IMG/VR virus record: IMGVR_UViG_3300025120_000426 | Location: 1-27,455 of that record | Direction: 5' to 3' (one strand) | Length of the DNA: 27,455 bases | DNA from: a virus | Shown here: positions 1 through 6,296 of the stretch, in pieces | Layout: the number at the start of each line of letters is the position of its first letter | How positions within the stretch are numbered: position 1 is the stretch's first letter | The notes under the pieces: model-generated | The model's database searches: none | Seen by the model: the letters and a program-made list of their open reading frames with translations, nothing else | What the model was told of the DNA's origin: nothing | Program-made: the position numbers and the translations under genes

Positions 1-1
1 A

Positions 2-115
2 ATAAACGAAGCAGAAGATATTGAAAAACCCACATGCCCTCATTGCGGGAGAAAAACTGACGTTAAGTACATAATAGAAGATCAACGACGTAATCACCAC
101 CGTAAACATATTTGA
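2..115 (+). CDS. C-terminal end of a zinc-knuckle protein (5' partial)
   Basis: The window opens inside a reading frame (first full codon at position 2) that stops with TGA at 113-115. The visible 37 residues contain one CPHCG knuckle, a typical half of a zinc ribbon, followed by a basic tail rich in Arg and His (QRRNHHRKH). A second Cys pair is not visible, so it must lie upstream if this is a complete zinc ribbon. The frame runs on the same strand as everything else. The family and role cannot be named from this fragment. It could also be a very short independent gene, but no start codon is present in the window. Confidence 0.55.
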   Translation: MNEAEDIEKPTCPHCGRKTDVKYIIEDQRRNHHRKHI

Positions 116-206
116 AGACCCATTTCGGTTCAGGGTTTAAAAATCCACAGATCCGCAACTCTTTAGAAGAAAAAATCTTTTATATCGACAAAAGTATATA
201 CTTGCA

Positions 207-214
207 ATATTTAT
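207..214 (+). promoter_or_regulatory. Putative late promoter element ATATTTAT
   Basis: ATATTTAT ends 8 bases before the ATG at 223. It is one of seven exact copies found in the short gaps between transcription units. If the start point lies where it does in T4 late promoters, the leader would be only about 3 bases. Promoter function is inferred from position and recurrence. Confidence 0.5.
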
Positions 215-222
215 CATAAAAA

Positions 223-906
223 ATGGCAACATACACAGCAGCTCAGACCAAAGGTAGTGGATCATTAGGAGAAGTACTAACAGGTGCTAAAACATTCACA
301 ATCACTAACCATACAGGTTCAACAGGCACATACCCAATTGGATATCTTACATTAGAAGGAAATCCTATTGCGAATAAAAACTTATCTACATTAAACCCAC
401 AAGTAGGAACTTTAATTCCGGGTGGGATACTCCCATTTTCAAGTCCTAATATTACTACAACAGTCCCAGCACTAAACAGTACTTTTCTTTTTGATGTAGT
501 TGGAGATACTCAAGGAAGTGGAAGTGTTATATCATTAACATCTGTTAATGGGGTGATTAAGGAAGGAATTGTTGTTGAGACAGGGAGTAATTTTATTAGT
601 GGGGATGTTATTACTATATCACAAAATGACATACAGGCCGCAGGATTTACCAATGCTAATCGATCCGCTATATTGGACATATTCCCAGATAAAATAGATG
701 GAAATTATATAGGTACTAATATGACAGGATCATTTGGAACTTACGCTAATGGCATAGAATCAGGATCTTTAAACCAAACTAACAGAAGATTTTCCATATC
801 TATATACGGTAGTGGTGGTTCTTTTATATTCACACCATCTGCTACAATAGCAGTTAATTCCTATTACATAAAAGGTGTAGGTTCTTTTGATTTAACGATA
901 TCATGA
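223..906 (+). CDS. Beta-rich probable virion structural protein
   Basis: This 227-residue protein is rich in Gly, Ser, Thr, Asn and Ile, with alternating hydrophobic/polar stretches typical of phage tail or capsid-surface beta proteins. There is no signal peptide, membrane segment or catalytic motif. The N-terminus MATYTAAQTKGSGSLGE resembles small phage structural or decoration proteins, but I do not recognise a family. The ATG at 223 follows an ATATTTAT element directly, with no Shine-Dalgarno sequence, and no in-frame upstream ATG competes. The TGA stop overlaps the start of a tiny hydrophobic reading frame (ATGA). A structural role is inferred from composition and the late-type promoter element. 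Confidence 0.6.
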   Translation: MATYTAAQTKGSGSLGEVLTGAKTFTITNHTGSTGTYPIGYLTLEGNPIANKNLSTLNPQVGTLIPGGILPFSSPNITTTVPALNSTFLFDVVGDTQGSGSVISLTSVNGVIKEGIVVETGSNFISGDVITISQNDIQAAGFTNANRSAILDIFPDKIDGNYIGTNMTGSFGTYANGIESGSLNQTNRRFSISIYGSGGSFIFTPSATIAVNSYYIKGVGSFDLTIS

Positions 907-980
907 TCAATATTTTAATTATTAGTAGTTCTATTATTGTTGTAGTAATAGTAATAGAAGAAGTATTCAAAATATATTAA
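903..980 (+). CDS. Tiny coupled single-span membrane peptide (25 aa)
   Basis: An ATG at 903 overlaps the TGA stop of the preceding gene (ATGA), and the frame runs 25 codons to a TAA at 978-980. The peptide starts MINILIISSSIIVVVIVIEE and ends VFKIY: about 18 uninterrupted hydrophobic residues followed by a short charged tail, which is a plausible single membrane span. Support for it being real is the 4-base translational-coupling overlap, the same arrangement seen at other gene junctions here, and the clean membrane-span composition. Against it is its very short length in DNA where Ile codons are common by base composition. No function can be assigned. Confidence 0.4.
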   Translation: MINILIISSSIIVVVIVIEEVFKIY

Positions 981-1022
981 AGACTTCCGGTAAAGTACTT
1001 GGATACCCGAAGAATTGTTCGT

Positions 1023-1030
1023 ATATTTAC
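1023..1030 (+). promoter_or_regulatory. Putative promoter element (ATATTTAC variant)
   Basis: The stretch TTCGTATATTTAC (1018-1030) shares TTCGTATATTTA exactly with the element at 21484-21495 and differs from the ATATTTAT core only in the last base. It lies 45 bases before the ATG at 1076, so this leader would be longer than the others. Function is inferred from the shared motif. Confidence 0.4.
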
Positions 1031-1075
1031 GGGGTAAATAAGGCAATAATGCCGGTTAATTAAAAAATAAGAGTT

Positions 1076-1882
1076 ATGTTAAATTTAGAAAATGTAGAGT
1101 TTAAAAGTAAAAATGAATTAAAAGTATTATGTCCTGTTATATTCTCAGATAAATCCTCAGGTGAAGTATCAAAACATTACACACACATTCCAACATCAAA
1201 AGTCATAGATGATATGGCTACATTAGGTTGGGGAGTAGTAGATGCTAAATCAGTTAAAGCTAGAAAAGAAAATACTAAGGGTTACCAAAAACATCTAGTG
1301 ATATTTAGAAATAATGATGTTGTTATTAATGGAGATGATGGTGATACTGTTTTCCCACAAGTATTACTTACAAATAGCCATGATGGAAAAAATGCATTTA
1401 CCTTTACAGCGGGTTTATTTAGAATGATTTGTGAAAATGGATTAGTTATATCAACTTCAACATTTGAAGATGTAAAAATGAGACACATGGGTTATTCATT
1501 CGAAGAGCTTCAAGTTAAAATCAAAGAAATGGTTGAGAAACTACCATTAACAGTTGAATCAATGAATAAAATGAAAGAAACAGAAATTGGTGAAAAACAA
1601 GCTGTTGAGTTTGCTAAAAAAGCTCTTAATACTAGATTCACAGATAAAGAGTTAAAAAGAATTAAAATTAATTTCGAAGAATTACTTACACCTACTAGAA
1701 CAGAAGATGAAGGTAAAGATCTTTGGAGTGTATTTAATGTAGTACAAGAAAAAATCATTAGTGGTGATTTCGAATACACAACTGCTAACAAAGTTAGAAA
1801 AGCGAGAGAAATTAAAAATTTCAAGCAAGATCAAAAAATTAATAAAGATTTATTTGAATTAGCTTTAGAATACGCTCAATAA
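1076..1882 (+). CDS. DUF932 family protein (phage/plasmid-like protein)
   Basis: This 268-residue protein carries the DUF932 signature at residues 97-124: LLTNSHDGKNAF followed by F-T-A-G-L-F-R-M-I-C-E-N-G-L-V. Family members are common on phages and plasmids, often in accessory regions beside DNA-processing or anti-restriction genes, but their biochemical activity is not established. The C-terminal third is Lys/Glu rich and helical. The ATG at 1076 is the first in frame and is preceded by AAGAG, a weak purine stretch. A strong hairpin terminator follows 10 bases after the stop, so the gene is probably the end of its own transcription unit. The call is based on motif recognition. Confidence 0.8.
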   Translation: MLNLENVEFKSKNELKVLCPVIFSDKSSGEVSKHYTHIPTSKVIDDMATLGWGVVDAKSVKARKENTKGYQKHLVIFRNNDVVINGDDGDTVFPQVLLTNSHDGKNAFTFTAGLFRMICENGLVISTSTFEDVKMRHMGYSFEELQVKIKEMVEKLPLTVESMNKMKETEIGEKQAVEFAKKALNTRFTDKELKRIKINFEELLTPTRTEDEGKDLWSVFNVVQEKIISGDFEYTTANKVRKAREIKNFKQDQKINKDLFELALEYAQ

Positions 1883-1892
1883 TATTAATATA

Positions 1893-1912
1893 CCCCCGCA
1901 AGGGGGTTTTTT
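1893..1912 (+). terminator. Rho-independent terminator after the DUF932 gene
   Basis: CCCCC, loop GCAA, GGGGG, then six T residues: a perfect 5-bp GC stem with a tetraloop and U-tract, placed 10 bases after the stop codon. It is the only textbook intrinsic terminator I can see in the window. Confidence 0.9.
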
Positions 1913-1923
1913 ACAACTCACTC

Positions 1924-2385
1924 ATGCCTATTACTAAAATTTCCTTAAACGAAGCATCTAATTATATCAGCCAAAAAGAAGATAATTTAAATTCCCCCCT
2001 TAGATACTATACACTTGAGTTAGATGATGATGGATGGGATAAAATAACATATTACACCTCCAGGAGGAAAGACATTTATAAAAATCGTGGTAAAGGAGAC
2101 CAATGGGTATATGTTTTATCAAACCCATCTATGCCTAACTTTTTAAAAATTGGATATACTAAAAACGAGCCTGATATAAGGGCTAAACAAGTTGGATCCT
2201 CTACGGGGGTTGCATTACCCTTTGACTTAGAATGGGCATTTCAATGCTTTAATGGTGAACAACTTGAAAAAGAAGTTCATAAAGAGCTTGAGTCCTATAG
2301 AGTAAGCAATAATAGGGAATTTTTTGACATCCCATTAAATGAAGCAATTGAAGCTATTCAAATCCTCGGTAAAAGATATGTATAG
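1924..2385 (+). CDS. T5orf172/MUG113-type GIY-YIG domain protein
   Basis: Residues 60-135 of this 153-residue protein match the T5orf172 branch of the GIY-YIG nuclease superfamily. It has QWVYVLSNPSMPNFLKIGYT (VYVLS at 62-66, KIGYT at 75-79), an Arg at 86 in RAKQVGSSTG, an E-x-x-x-H pair near 115-119 and the closing NREFF at 130-134. The first 55 residues are unrelated and unrecognised, possibly a DNA- or partner-binding extension. Members occur in phages and bacteria as presumed DNA endonucleases or DNA-binding accessory proteins. It sits alone, 11 bases after a terminator and 76 bases before the next gene. No Shine-Dalgarno sequence precedes the ATG. Activity is predicted from the family only. 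Confidence 0.8.
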   Translation: MPITKISLNEASNYISQKEDNLNSPLRYYTLELDDDGWDKITYYTSRRKDIYKNRGKGDQWVYVLSNPSMPNFLKIGYTKNEPDIRAKQVGSSTGVALPFDLEWAFQCFNGEQLEKEVHKELESYRVSNNREFFDIPLNEAIEAIQILGKRYV

Positions 2386-2449
2386 GTAGTATATACGTAT
2401 TTATAAATTAAAATCTGTTAAGAGACTTAAAAGAGAAGTTACTTTTCAT

Positions 2450-2457
2450 ATATTTAT
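2450..2457 (+). promoter_or_regulatory. Putative late promoter element ATATTTAT
   Basis: ATATTTAT ends only 4 bases before the ATG at 2462, the tightest spacing in the window. About 45 bases upstream, at 2399-2408, is the perfect palindrome ATTTATAAAT, which reads as TATTTATA on one strand and TATAAATA-like on the other and could be a second element for the same gene. With a 4-base gap the downstream copy leaves no room for a usual start point, so the upstream one may be the active copy. Confidence 0.35.
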
Positions 2458-2461
2458 CCCT

Positions 2462-2746
2462 ATGCATGTAAAAAAATTAATACTTAATAGGAAAAATAAA
2501 CCTTGGGGTAATTTCCTGAAAACTTTAGTTAGAGATAGAAAACTATCCCCTTTAGAGAGACTTTCTACAAGAATAGGATATATGGGAGTTGGATTTTTGA
2601 TAGCAGCCCAATGGACTGTTAATCCTTATTTATATGTTTTAGGATTTTTATGTGTTTTAATTCAAACAACAGTACGCAAACAGTGGAATTTGGTAGTTCT
2701 ACAACTTAATGGATTACTTGCATGGTGTATGCATCTTTTATGCTAG
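2462..2746 (+). CDS. Small membrane protein with two predicted spans
   Basis: The 94-residue protein has a basic N-terminal third (KKLILNRKNK, then KTLVRDRKLS) followed by two hydrophobic segments near residues 38-60 (GYMGVGFLIAAQW...) and 72-93 (WNLVVLQLNGLLAWCMHLL), with Arg/Lys at the connecting turn. This suggests an inner-membrane protein with the basic N-terminus in the cytoplasm. I do not recognise a family with confidence. The ATG at 2462 is the only good start, because the next Met is inside the first membrane segment. It is a lone gene between two noncoding gaps. Confidence 0.65.
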   Translation: MHVKKLILNRKNKPWGNFLKTLVRDRKLSPLERLSTRIGYMGVGFLIAAQWTVNPYLYVLGFLCVLIQTTVRKQWNLVVLQLNGLLAWCMHLLC

Positions 2747-2748
2747 TA

Positions 2749-2803
2749 TCGCGCAATAGTCGCGCATAATTTCGCATACAATACAATTTACACATACATC
2801 GCA
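2749..2803 (+). repeat. Cluster of short TCGC(GC)A repeats in a noncoding gap
   Basis: TCGCGCA occurs at 2749 and 2760, TCGCATA at 2772 and TCGCACA at 2799. The first three are spaced 11 and 12 bases, close to one helical turn, so they would face the same side of the DNA. CG-containing words are rare in this AT-rich sequence, so the cluster stands out. It could be an operator or a protein-binding site array. No open frame covers it. Confidence 0.5.
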
Positions 2804-2932
2804 CACATTTAAATTACCTATGTTTATATCACATTTGGTAATATTTTAATTTTTTGAGGAAAATAGTATATTATTCTAAATTCCTTGGATACCCCAAATA
2901 TTATTATTATTTTTATACAAATCTATAAAATT

Positions 2933-3103
2933 ATGAAAAATCAAAAAGAAGATTTAATAAATAACTTGATATTTTTAACATCAAGGAAAGATGATTTATG
3001 GTTATACCATCCAAATAATATGGAAGGGTTAAACCTTATTGCTGAATATGAAAGAGTTAGTAAACAAATTGATGAACTTAAAGAAAAAATAGAAAAATTT
3101 TGA
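2933..3103 (+). CDS. Small charged helical protein of unknown function (56 aa)
   Basis: I chose ATG 2933 (MKNQKEDLINNLIF...). A longer frame exists from a TTG at 2885, but its first 16 residues translate an A/T-rich tract overlapping a CTTGGATACCC element seen upstream of another gene, so they are probably leader. The 56-residue product is charged and helical, ending in YERVSKQIDELKEKIEKF, a short coiled-coil type tail. No motif or family is recognised. An ATATTTAT element begins at its stop codon and serves the next gene. Confidence 0.55.
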   Translation: MKNQKEDLINNLIFLTSRKDDLWLYHPNNMEGLNLIAEYERVSKQIDELKEKIEKF

Positions 3104-3110
3104 TATTTAT
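3103..3110 (+). promoter_or_regulatory. Putative late promoter element ATATTTAT
   Basis: ATATTTAT begins on the last base of the preceding stop codon and lies 20 bases before the ATG at 3131. With T4-like geometry the leader would be about 15 bases. Confidence 0.45.
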
Positions 3111-3130
3111 CACCACAAAATAATTTTATT

Positions 3131-3313
3131 ATGGGGAAATATAATGAAGATACTTTTTATGAAATCTACCAAAAAGTAGAAAATAAAGGAATTAGGAATA
3201 GATTTGATGATCAATTAAAAAAAATGTCATTACAAGAAAAACATAAACATAAAACCCCTGTAGAAAGGTGGGAATATGCATTTATGAAAGTAACCCAATC
3301 AATATCTAAATAG
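3131..3313 (+). CDS. Small basic protein of unknown function (60 aa)
   Basis: MGKYNEDTFYEIYQKVENKG begins a 60-residue, strongly charged, Lys-rich protein with no recognisable motif. It looks helical (EIYQKVENK, FDDQLKKMSLQEKHKHK). The ATG lies 20 bases after an ATATTTAT element. The stop TAG at 3311-3313 is followed by a GTG and, 12 bases on, the likely ATG of the next gene, so the two are probably co-transcribed. Confidence 0.6.
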   Translation: MGKYNEDTFYEIYQKVENKGIRNRFDDQLKKMSLQEKHKHKTPVERWEYAFMKVTQSISK

Positions 3314-3324
3314 TGGGTAAGAAC

Positions 3325-3744
3325 ATGGATCATATATTTTCATTATTCTCCTCTAATGAAGAAATTAGTGGGGGGAATGATAAGTCATATATAGATTTTA
3401 AAGAATCTCCTGCATATTTTGTTGGAATGTACAAAAAATTAGTCTTGAATAATTTAAACTTTAATAAAAAAATAGTAAAAATGTTTAAAGATGCTAATTC
3501 TGATTTAGATGCTAATGAAATGTCCGAAGCTGGAGAATGGGTAACTTACAATAGGGCCTGGCATTACATCCAAAAAATAAACCTTAGTAATGAAGATCAT
3601 ATTTCTTCACTAAAAAAACATAATGATGAATATTTCCAGACCACAATAAAGCTGGGTATAAACTTCTTTGAGGAGCAAGAACAATATGAAAGATGCGCTC
3701 TATTAAAGAAAATCGAAGATATTTGTGAACATTTTGAAAAATAA
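3325..3744 (+). CDS. Unknown protein with a UVR-like C-terminal motif (139 aa)
   Basis: I chose ATG 3325 (MDHIFSLFSSNEEIS); the frame extends back to a GTG at 3313 that overlaps the previous stop, giving only four extra residues. The product is helical. Its C-terminus, EEQEQYERCALLKKIEDICE, resembles the UVR-type helical hairpin (E-x-Y-E-x-C-A-x-L-x-x-x-I) that many small phage and Clp/Uvr-associated proteins share as a protein-interaction element. Beyond that no function can be given. It is the last gene before a 125-base noncoding gap. Confidence 0.6.
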   Translation: MDHIFSLFSSNEEISGGNDKSYIDFKESPAYFVGMYKKLVLNNLNFNKKIVKMFKDANSDLDANEMSEAGEWVTYNRAWHYIQKINLSNEDHISSLKKHNDEYFQTTIKLGINFFEEQEQYERCALLKKIEDICEHFEK

Positions 3745-3869
3745 TTTGGAGTCGCCCTCTTTTATTCGTATGTTGGGGATACGGGCTTAAGGGAACAAGA
3801 TAATTAGAGAAAATAAGGTTACTTAGGTATTAAGGGGTTAAGGAACACCCAATATAAACAACATAAGAT

Positions 3870-4055
3870 ATGAATAAAGATTTAATTGATAGAAGGATAT
3901 CCCAAATGGAAGGGAAAATTTCAAACTTAAAATATAATTTAAGTGGACAATCATCAAGGGATGAATTTAAAAAAAATATAAATGATCTTGAAGAATTATT
4001 AGAAGATTTAAAATCTTTAATTGATAGAACCACTAACCCTCTTAGAAACGGATAA
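3870..4055 (+). CDS. Small coiled-coil protein (61 aa)
   Basis: The 61 residues are almost entirely helical with heptad-like spacing (ISQMEGKISNLKYNL and LEELLEDLKSLID), suggesting a short coiled coil. No catalytic or metal-binding motif is visible. The gene ends 3 bases before the HD-domain gene and heads a compact run of four genes ending in the late sigma factor, so it is co-transcribed with them. No promoter element of the ATATTTAT type is visible in the 125-base gap upstream, which suggests a different promoter class for this operon. Confidence 0.6.
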   Translation: MNKDLIDRRISQMEGKISNLKYNLSGQSSRDEFKKNINDLEELLEDLKSLIDRTTNPLRNG

Positions 4056-4058
4056 TAT

Positions 4059-4835
4059 ATGAAATTAACAGCAGAACAAATTCAAGATAATTTTGAAAAG
4101 TTATATAATACTATTAATAAATACATATCAGACCCTAGAAGGGAGAAATTAATAGAATTTTACACTAAATTCGCAGACAGAATAGTAATGATGCCTGCTT
4201 CCCATAAAAAAGAATACCATAATGCATTTCCAGGTGGGTATGTGGATCACGTTAATAGAGTTGTTGATGCTGCTTTAGAGATAAATAAAATCTGGAAAAA
4301 ATTTGGAGCTGAACAAAATTATACAATTGAAGAATTAGTATTTTCAGCCATTAATCATGATTTAGGTAAAATGGGTGATAGTGAGCATGAATCTTATATC
4401 CCCCAGACTGATAAATGGAGAAAAGATAAATTAGGTGAGGATTATATGCATAATAAACAAATTGCATTTGCATCAGTTCCAGATAGAGGTTTATTTTTAC
4501 TCCAAGAACATGATATTAAGTACACATTTAATGAAATGATTGCAATCCAAACACATGATGGTTTATATGATCCCGCAAATGATAAATATTTGAAATCATA
4601 TATGCCAGAAACTAAACCAAGAACATCACTTCCATTTATTCTTCACCAAGCAGATATGATGTCAGCAAGAGTAGAATTTGAAAAAGAATGGTTACCAAAA
4701 TTTAAAGGAGAGAGTGGGTTGGATAAGCCAAAAGATAATTTTACATTGAACGGGAATAAGAAACAAGCTATTAAGAATAAAGCTTTAGGTTCAATAAAGA
4801 GTGAAGGTTTAAAAAATATTTTAGATAAATTATGA
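4059..4835 (+). CDS. HD-domain metal-dependent phosphohydrolase
   Basis: This 258-residue protein shows the HD superfamily ligand set in order: His64 in GGYVDHVNRV, His100-Asp101 in NHDLGK, His131 in MHNKQIAF, His166-Asp167 in QTHDGLYD and Asp199 in HQADMMSARVE. The family hydrolyses phosphoester bonds, often of nucleotides (YfbR-like 5'-nucleotidases, dGTPases, ppGpp hydrolases), using a divalent metal. Because phages recycle host nucleotides, a nucleotidase role is plausible, but substrate cannot be read from sequence. The last 40 residues are Lys-rich. It overlaps the next gene by 4 bases (ATGA), and the operon ends in the late sigma gene. Confidence 0.85.
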   Translation: MKLTAEQIQDNFEKLYNTINKYISDPRREKLIEFYTKFADRIVMMPASHKKEYHNAFPGGYVDHVNRVVDAALEINKIWKKFGAEQNYTIEELVFSAINHDLGKMGDSEHESYIPQTDKWRKDKLGEDYMHNKQIAFASVPDRGLFLLQEHDIKYTFNEMIAIQTHDGLYDPANDKYLKSYMPETKPRTSLPFILHQADMMSARVEFEKEWLPKFKGESGLDKPKDNFTLNGNKKQAIKNKALGSIKSEGLKNILDKL

Positions 4836-5116
4836 TCGGTTATATAGTTACAATATGTGTTTTATCAGTATTAGTTATAATATTAGGTTTTACTACTTTT
4901 AATTTACTAAGAAAAAATGAAAAAGCAGAAGATATTGTGGTTGGATACTTAGATTATTTAGACAAAATCTCTAGGGTGATTGAAATTTCAGATGAAAAAG
5001 TTAAAAAAATAGATATTAAAGGCTCGTTTAAAAGTGATGATGAAATAGGTTTCTTTTTTGAACAAATCAAAAATATACAAGAAGTTTTAAATGACTTCAA
5101 GTTAAAAAAGTATTAA
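4832..5116 (+). CDS. Membrane-anchored protein with cytoplasmic helical domain (94 aa)
   Basis: MIGYIVTICVLSVLVIILGF forms one N-terminal membrane span, followed by NLLRKNEKAED and a charged helical domain to residue 94. The positive cluster straight after the span suggests the C-terminal domain is cytoplasmic. No catalytic motif is visible. Its start overlaps the HD gene by 4 bases and its stop is 4 bases before the sigma gene, so expression is tied to both. The function is unknown. Confidence 0.7.
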   Translation: MIGYIVTICVLSVLVIILGFTTFNLLRKNEKAEDIVVGYLDYLDKISRVIEISDEKVKKIDIKGSFKSDDEIGFFFEQIKNIQEVLNDFKLKKY

Positions 5117-5120
5117 TCTT

Positions 5121-5918
5121 ATGGATTCCATTATTAGAAAGCATTCTGCTAAAAAACAGAAAAAAAACTACTTTACAAAAGAAACAGAACAGGCTATAGT
5201 TAGATATAATAACGAAAAAAATTTTGAAACACGTAGTAATATATATCAAAAGGAAATACATTATCCTTTTTTTAAACTTACCCAAAATATAATTCATACA
5301 TTTAAATTTTATCATACAGAAGTTGAAAATTTAGAAGATTTACAACATGAGATTATGATATTTTTACTTGATAAAATTCATCTATTTAACCCAGAAAATG
5401 GAGCTAAGGCCTATTCTTATTTTGGTACTATTGTAAAACGATGGTTAATTGTTTATACAACTAAAAATTATAACAAAAAATTAAGTAATATACCTATTTC
5501 AGATCTAAATAATTATTCTAATCTAGATATGTCATCTCCTTCATTTGTAAATTCAGCTAAAATGGATTTAGGTGTTGAAAAAATAATAGAAGGAGAAACA
5601 AAAGATGAATTAGATTTTCAAGGATATAAATCATCAGATAAATTATCTTTATTTGTGGATCAGTATGTAGAATTTGTGACAGATAATATTTACGATATCT
5701 TTAAAAAACCTTATGATGCACAAATAGCAGATGCCATATTAGAGTTATTTAGAAAAAGAGATAATATAGACATATTTAATAAAAAAGCACTATACATTTA
5801 TATTAGGGAGCAAGTTGATGTAAAAACTCCAAAAATAACAAAAATAGCTAACGTTTTATACAAAATATTTAAAGAAAAATATTTATTTTATCTAGAAACC
5901 GGTGCCTTCCCGTCTTAA
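5121..5918 (+). CDS. gp55: gp55-like late-transcription sigma factor
   Basis: Residues 41-120 look like sigma-70 region 2 of the T4 gp55 class. They run YPFFKLTQNIIHTFKF, then LEDLQHEIMIFLLDKIHLFNP, then AYSYFGTIVKRWLI. Such proteins join host RNA polymerase and direct it to phage late promoters, which have a short AT-rich element and no -35 box. At 265 residues it is longer than T4 gp55 (185). The extra length is a Ser/Asp/Asn-rich linker around residues 122-175 and a helical C-terminal part (EQVDVKTPKITKIANVLYKI) that could be a DNA-contacting helix-turn-helix. I see no clear gp45-clamp-binding tail at the C-terminus. It closes the operon begun at 3870, just before the first structural unit, and is the obvious candidate reader of ATATTTAT. 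Confidence 0.8.
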   Translation: MDSIIRKHSAKKQKKNYFTKETEQAIVRYNNEKNFETRSNIYQKEIHYPFFKLTQNIIHTFKFYHTEVENLEDLQHEIMIFLLDKIHLFNPENGAKAYSYFGTIVKRWLIVYTTKNYNKKLSNIPISDLNNYSNLDMSSPSFVNSAKMDLGVEKIIEGETKDELDFQGYKSSDKLSLFVDQYVEFVTDNIYDIFKKPYDAQIADAILELFRKRDNIDIFNKKALYIYIREQVDVKTPKITKIANVLYKIFKEKYLFYLETGAFPS

Positions 5919-5933
5919 AGGTTTATTTTAAGC

Positions 5934-5941
5934 ATATTTAT
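5934..5941 (+). promoter_or_regulatory. Putative late promoter element ATATTTAT
   Basis: ATATTTAT lies 13 bases before the ATG at 5955, in the gap between the sigma operon and the baseplate block. It would give a leader of about 8 bases and drive the first structural unit. Confidence 0.5.
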
Positions 5942-5954
5942 AATCAAAATTACC

Positions 5955-6296
5955 ATGGGACATCTAGATTCAATAATATTTGGTAAAAAAAAATTTTCGG
6001 ATATACTTGAGGAAATTTACCAAAATCAACAAAAACGAGAAGATCAAGTATCTTCCCTCATATCAGAACTAAAACCTTTAGTCCAAGAAATAGGTGATGC
6101 TACGTTAATAGTTCCACTGATTAAAGAATATTTAGATATTGGGGTTAAAAATGATGAAGCTTTAATTAAAATGGCTACTATTATTCAACGTGCTTTACAA
6201 AACCAGGATGAAGATGGAGGGTTTGGTATAAGTGATGATGAAAAAACACAACTTTTAGAAGAAATGGAAAAACTCCAGAAAAATAAGGATAAATAA
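5955..6296 (+). CDS. Small helical protein heading the baseplate unit (113 aa)
   Basis: The 113-residue acidic helical protein (MGHLDSIIFGKKKFSDILEE...) has a Glu/Lys-rich C-terminus (DDEKTQLLEEMEKLQKNKDK). No family is recognised. It is the first gene after a late promoter element, and its stop overlaps the start of the spike gene by one base (TAATG). A small structural, chaperone or assembly factor of the tail is likely from context alone. Confidence 0.6.
   Translation: MGHLDSIIFGKKKFSDILEEIYQNQQKREDQVSSLISELKPLVQEIGDATLIVPLIKEYLDIGVKNDEALIKMATIIQRALQNQDEDGGFGISDDEKTQLLEEMEKLQKNKDK

Noticed and set aside
116-206. Possible tRNA-like stretch containing GGTTCAGGGTTTAAAAATCC
   Set aside because: There is no acceptor stem, anticodon arm or proper T-loop around it. 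No tRNA can be folded by eye here or elsewhere in the window.
1042-1053. Hairpin GGCA-ATAA-TGCC before the DUF932 gene
   Set aside because: The stem has only 4 base pairs and there is no T-run. It is too weak to call a terminator or riboswitch.
1510-1824. Antisense open frames on the minus strand, such as this one and 7671-8024 and 25209-25574
   Set aside because: They lie wholly within well-supported plus-strand genes, have low-complexity Ser/Phe/Ile composition typical of complementary frames, and show no recognisable family.
1924-2385. Intron or insertion-type homing arrangement for the T5orf172/GIY-YIG gene
   Set aside because: Neither neighbouring gene is split and no conserved flanking exon halves are visible, so there is no sign of an intron or recent homing event.
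2885-2932. N-terminal extension of the 56-residue protein from a TTG codon
   Set aside because: The extra residues translate a T/A-rich leader and the CTTGGATACCC word. The ATG at 2933 is the more credible start.
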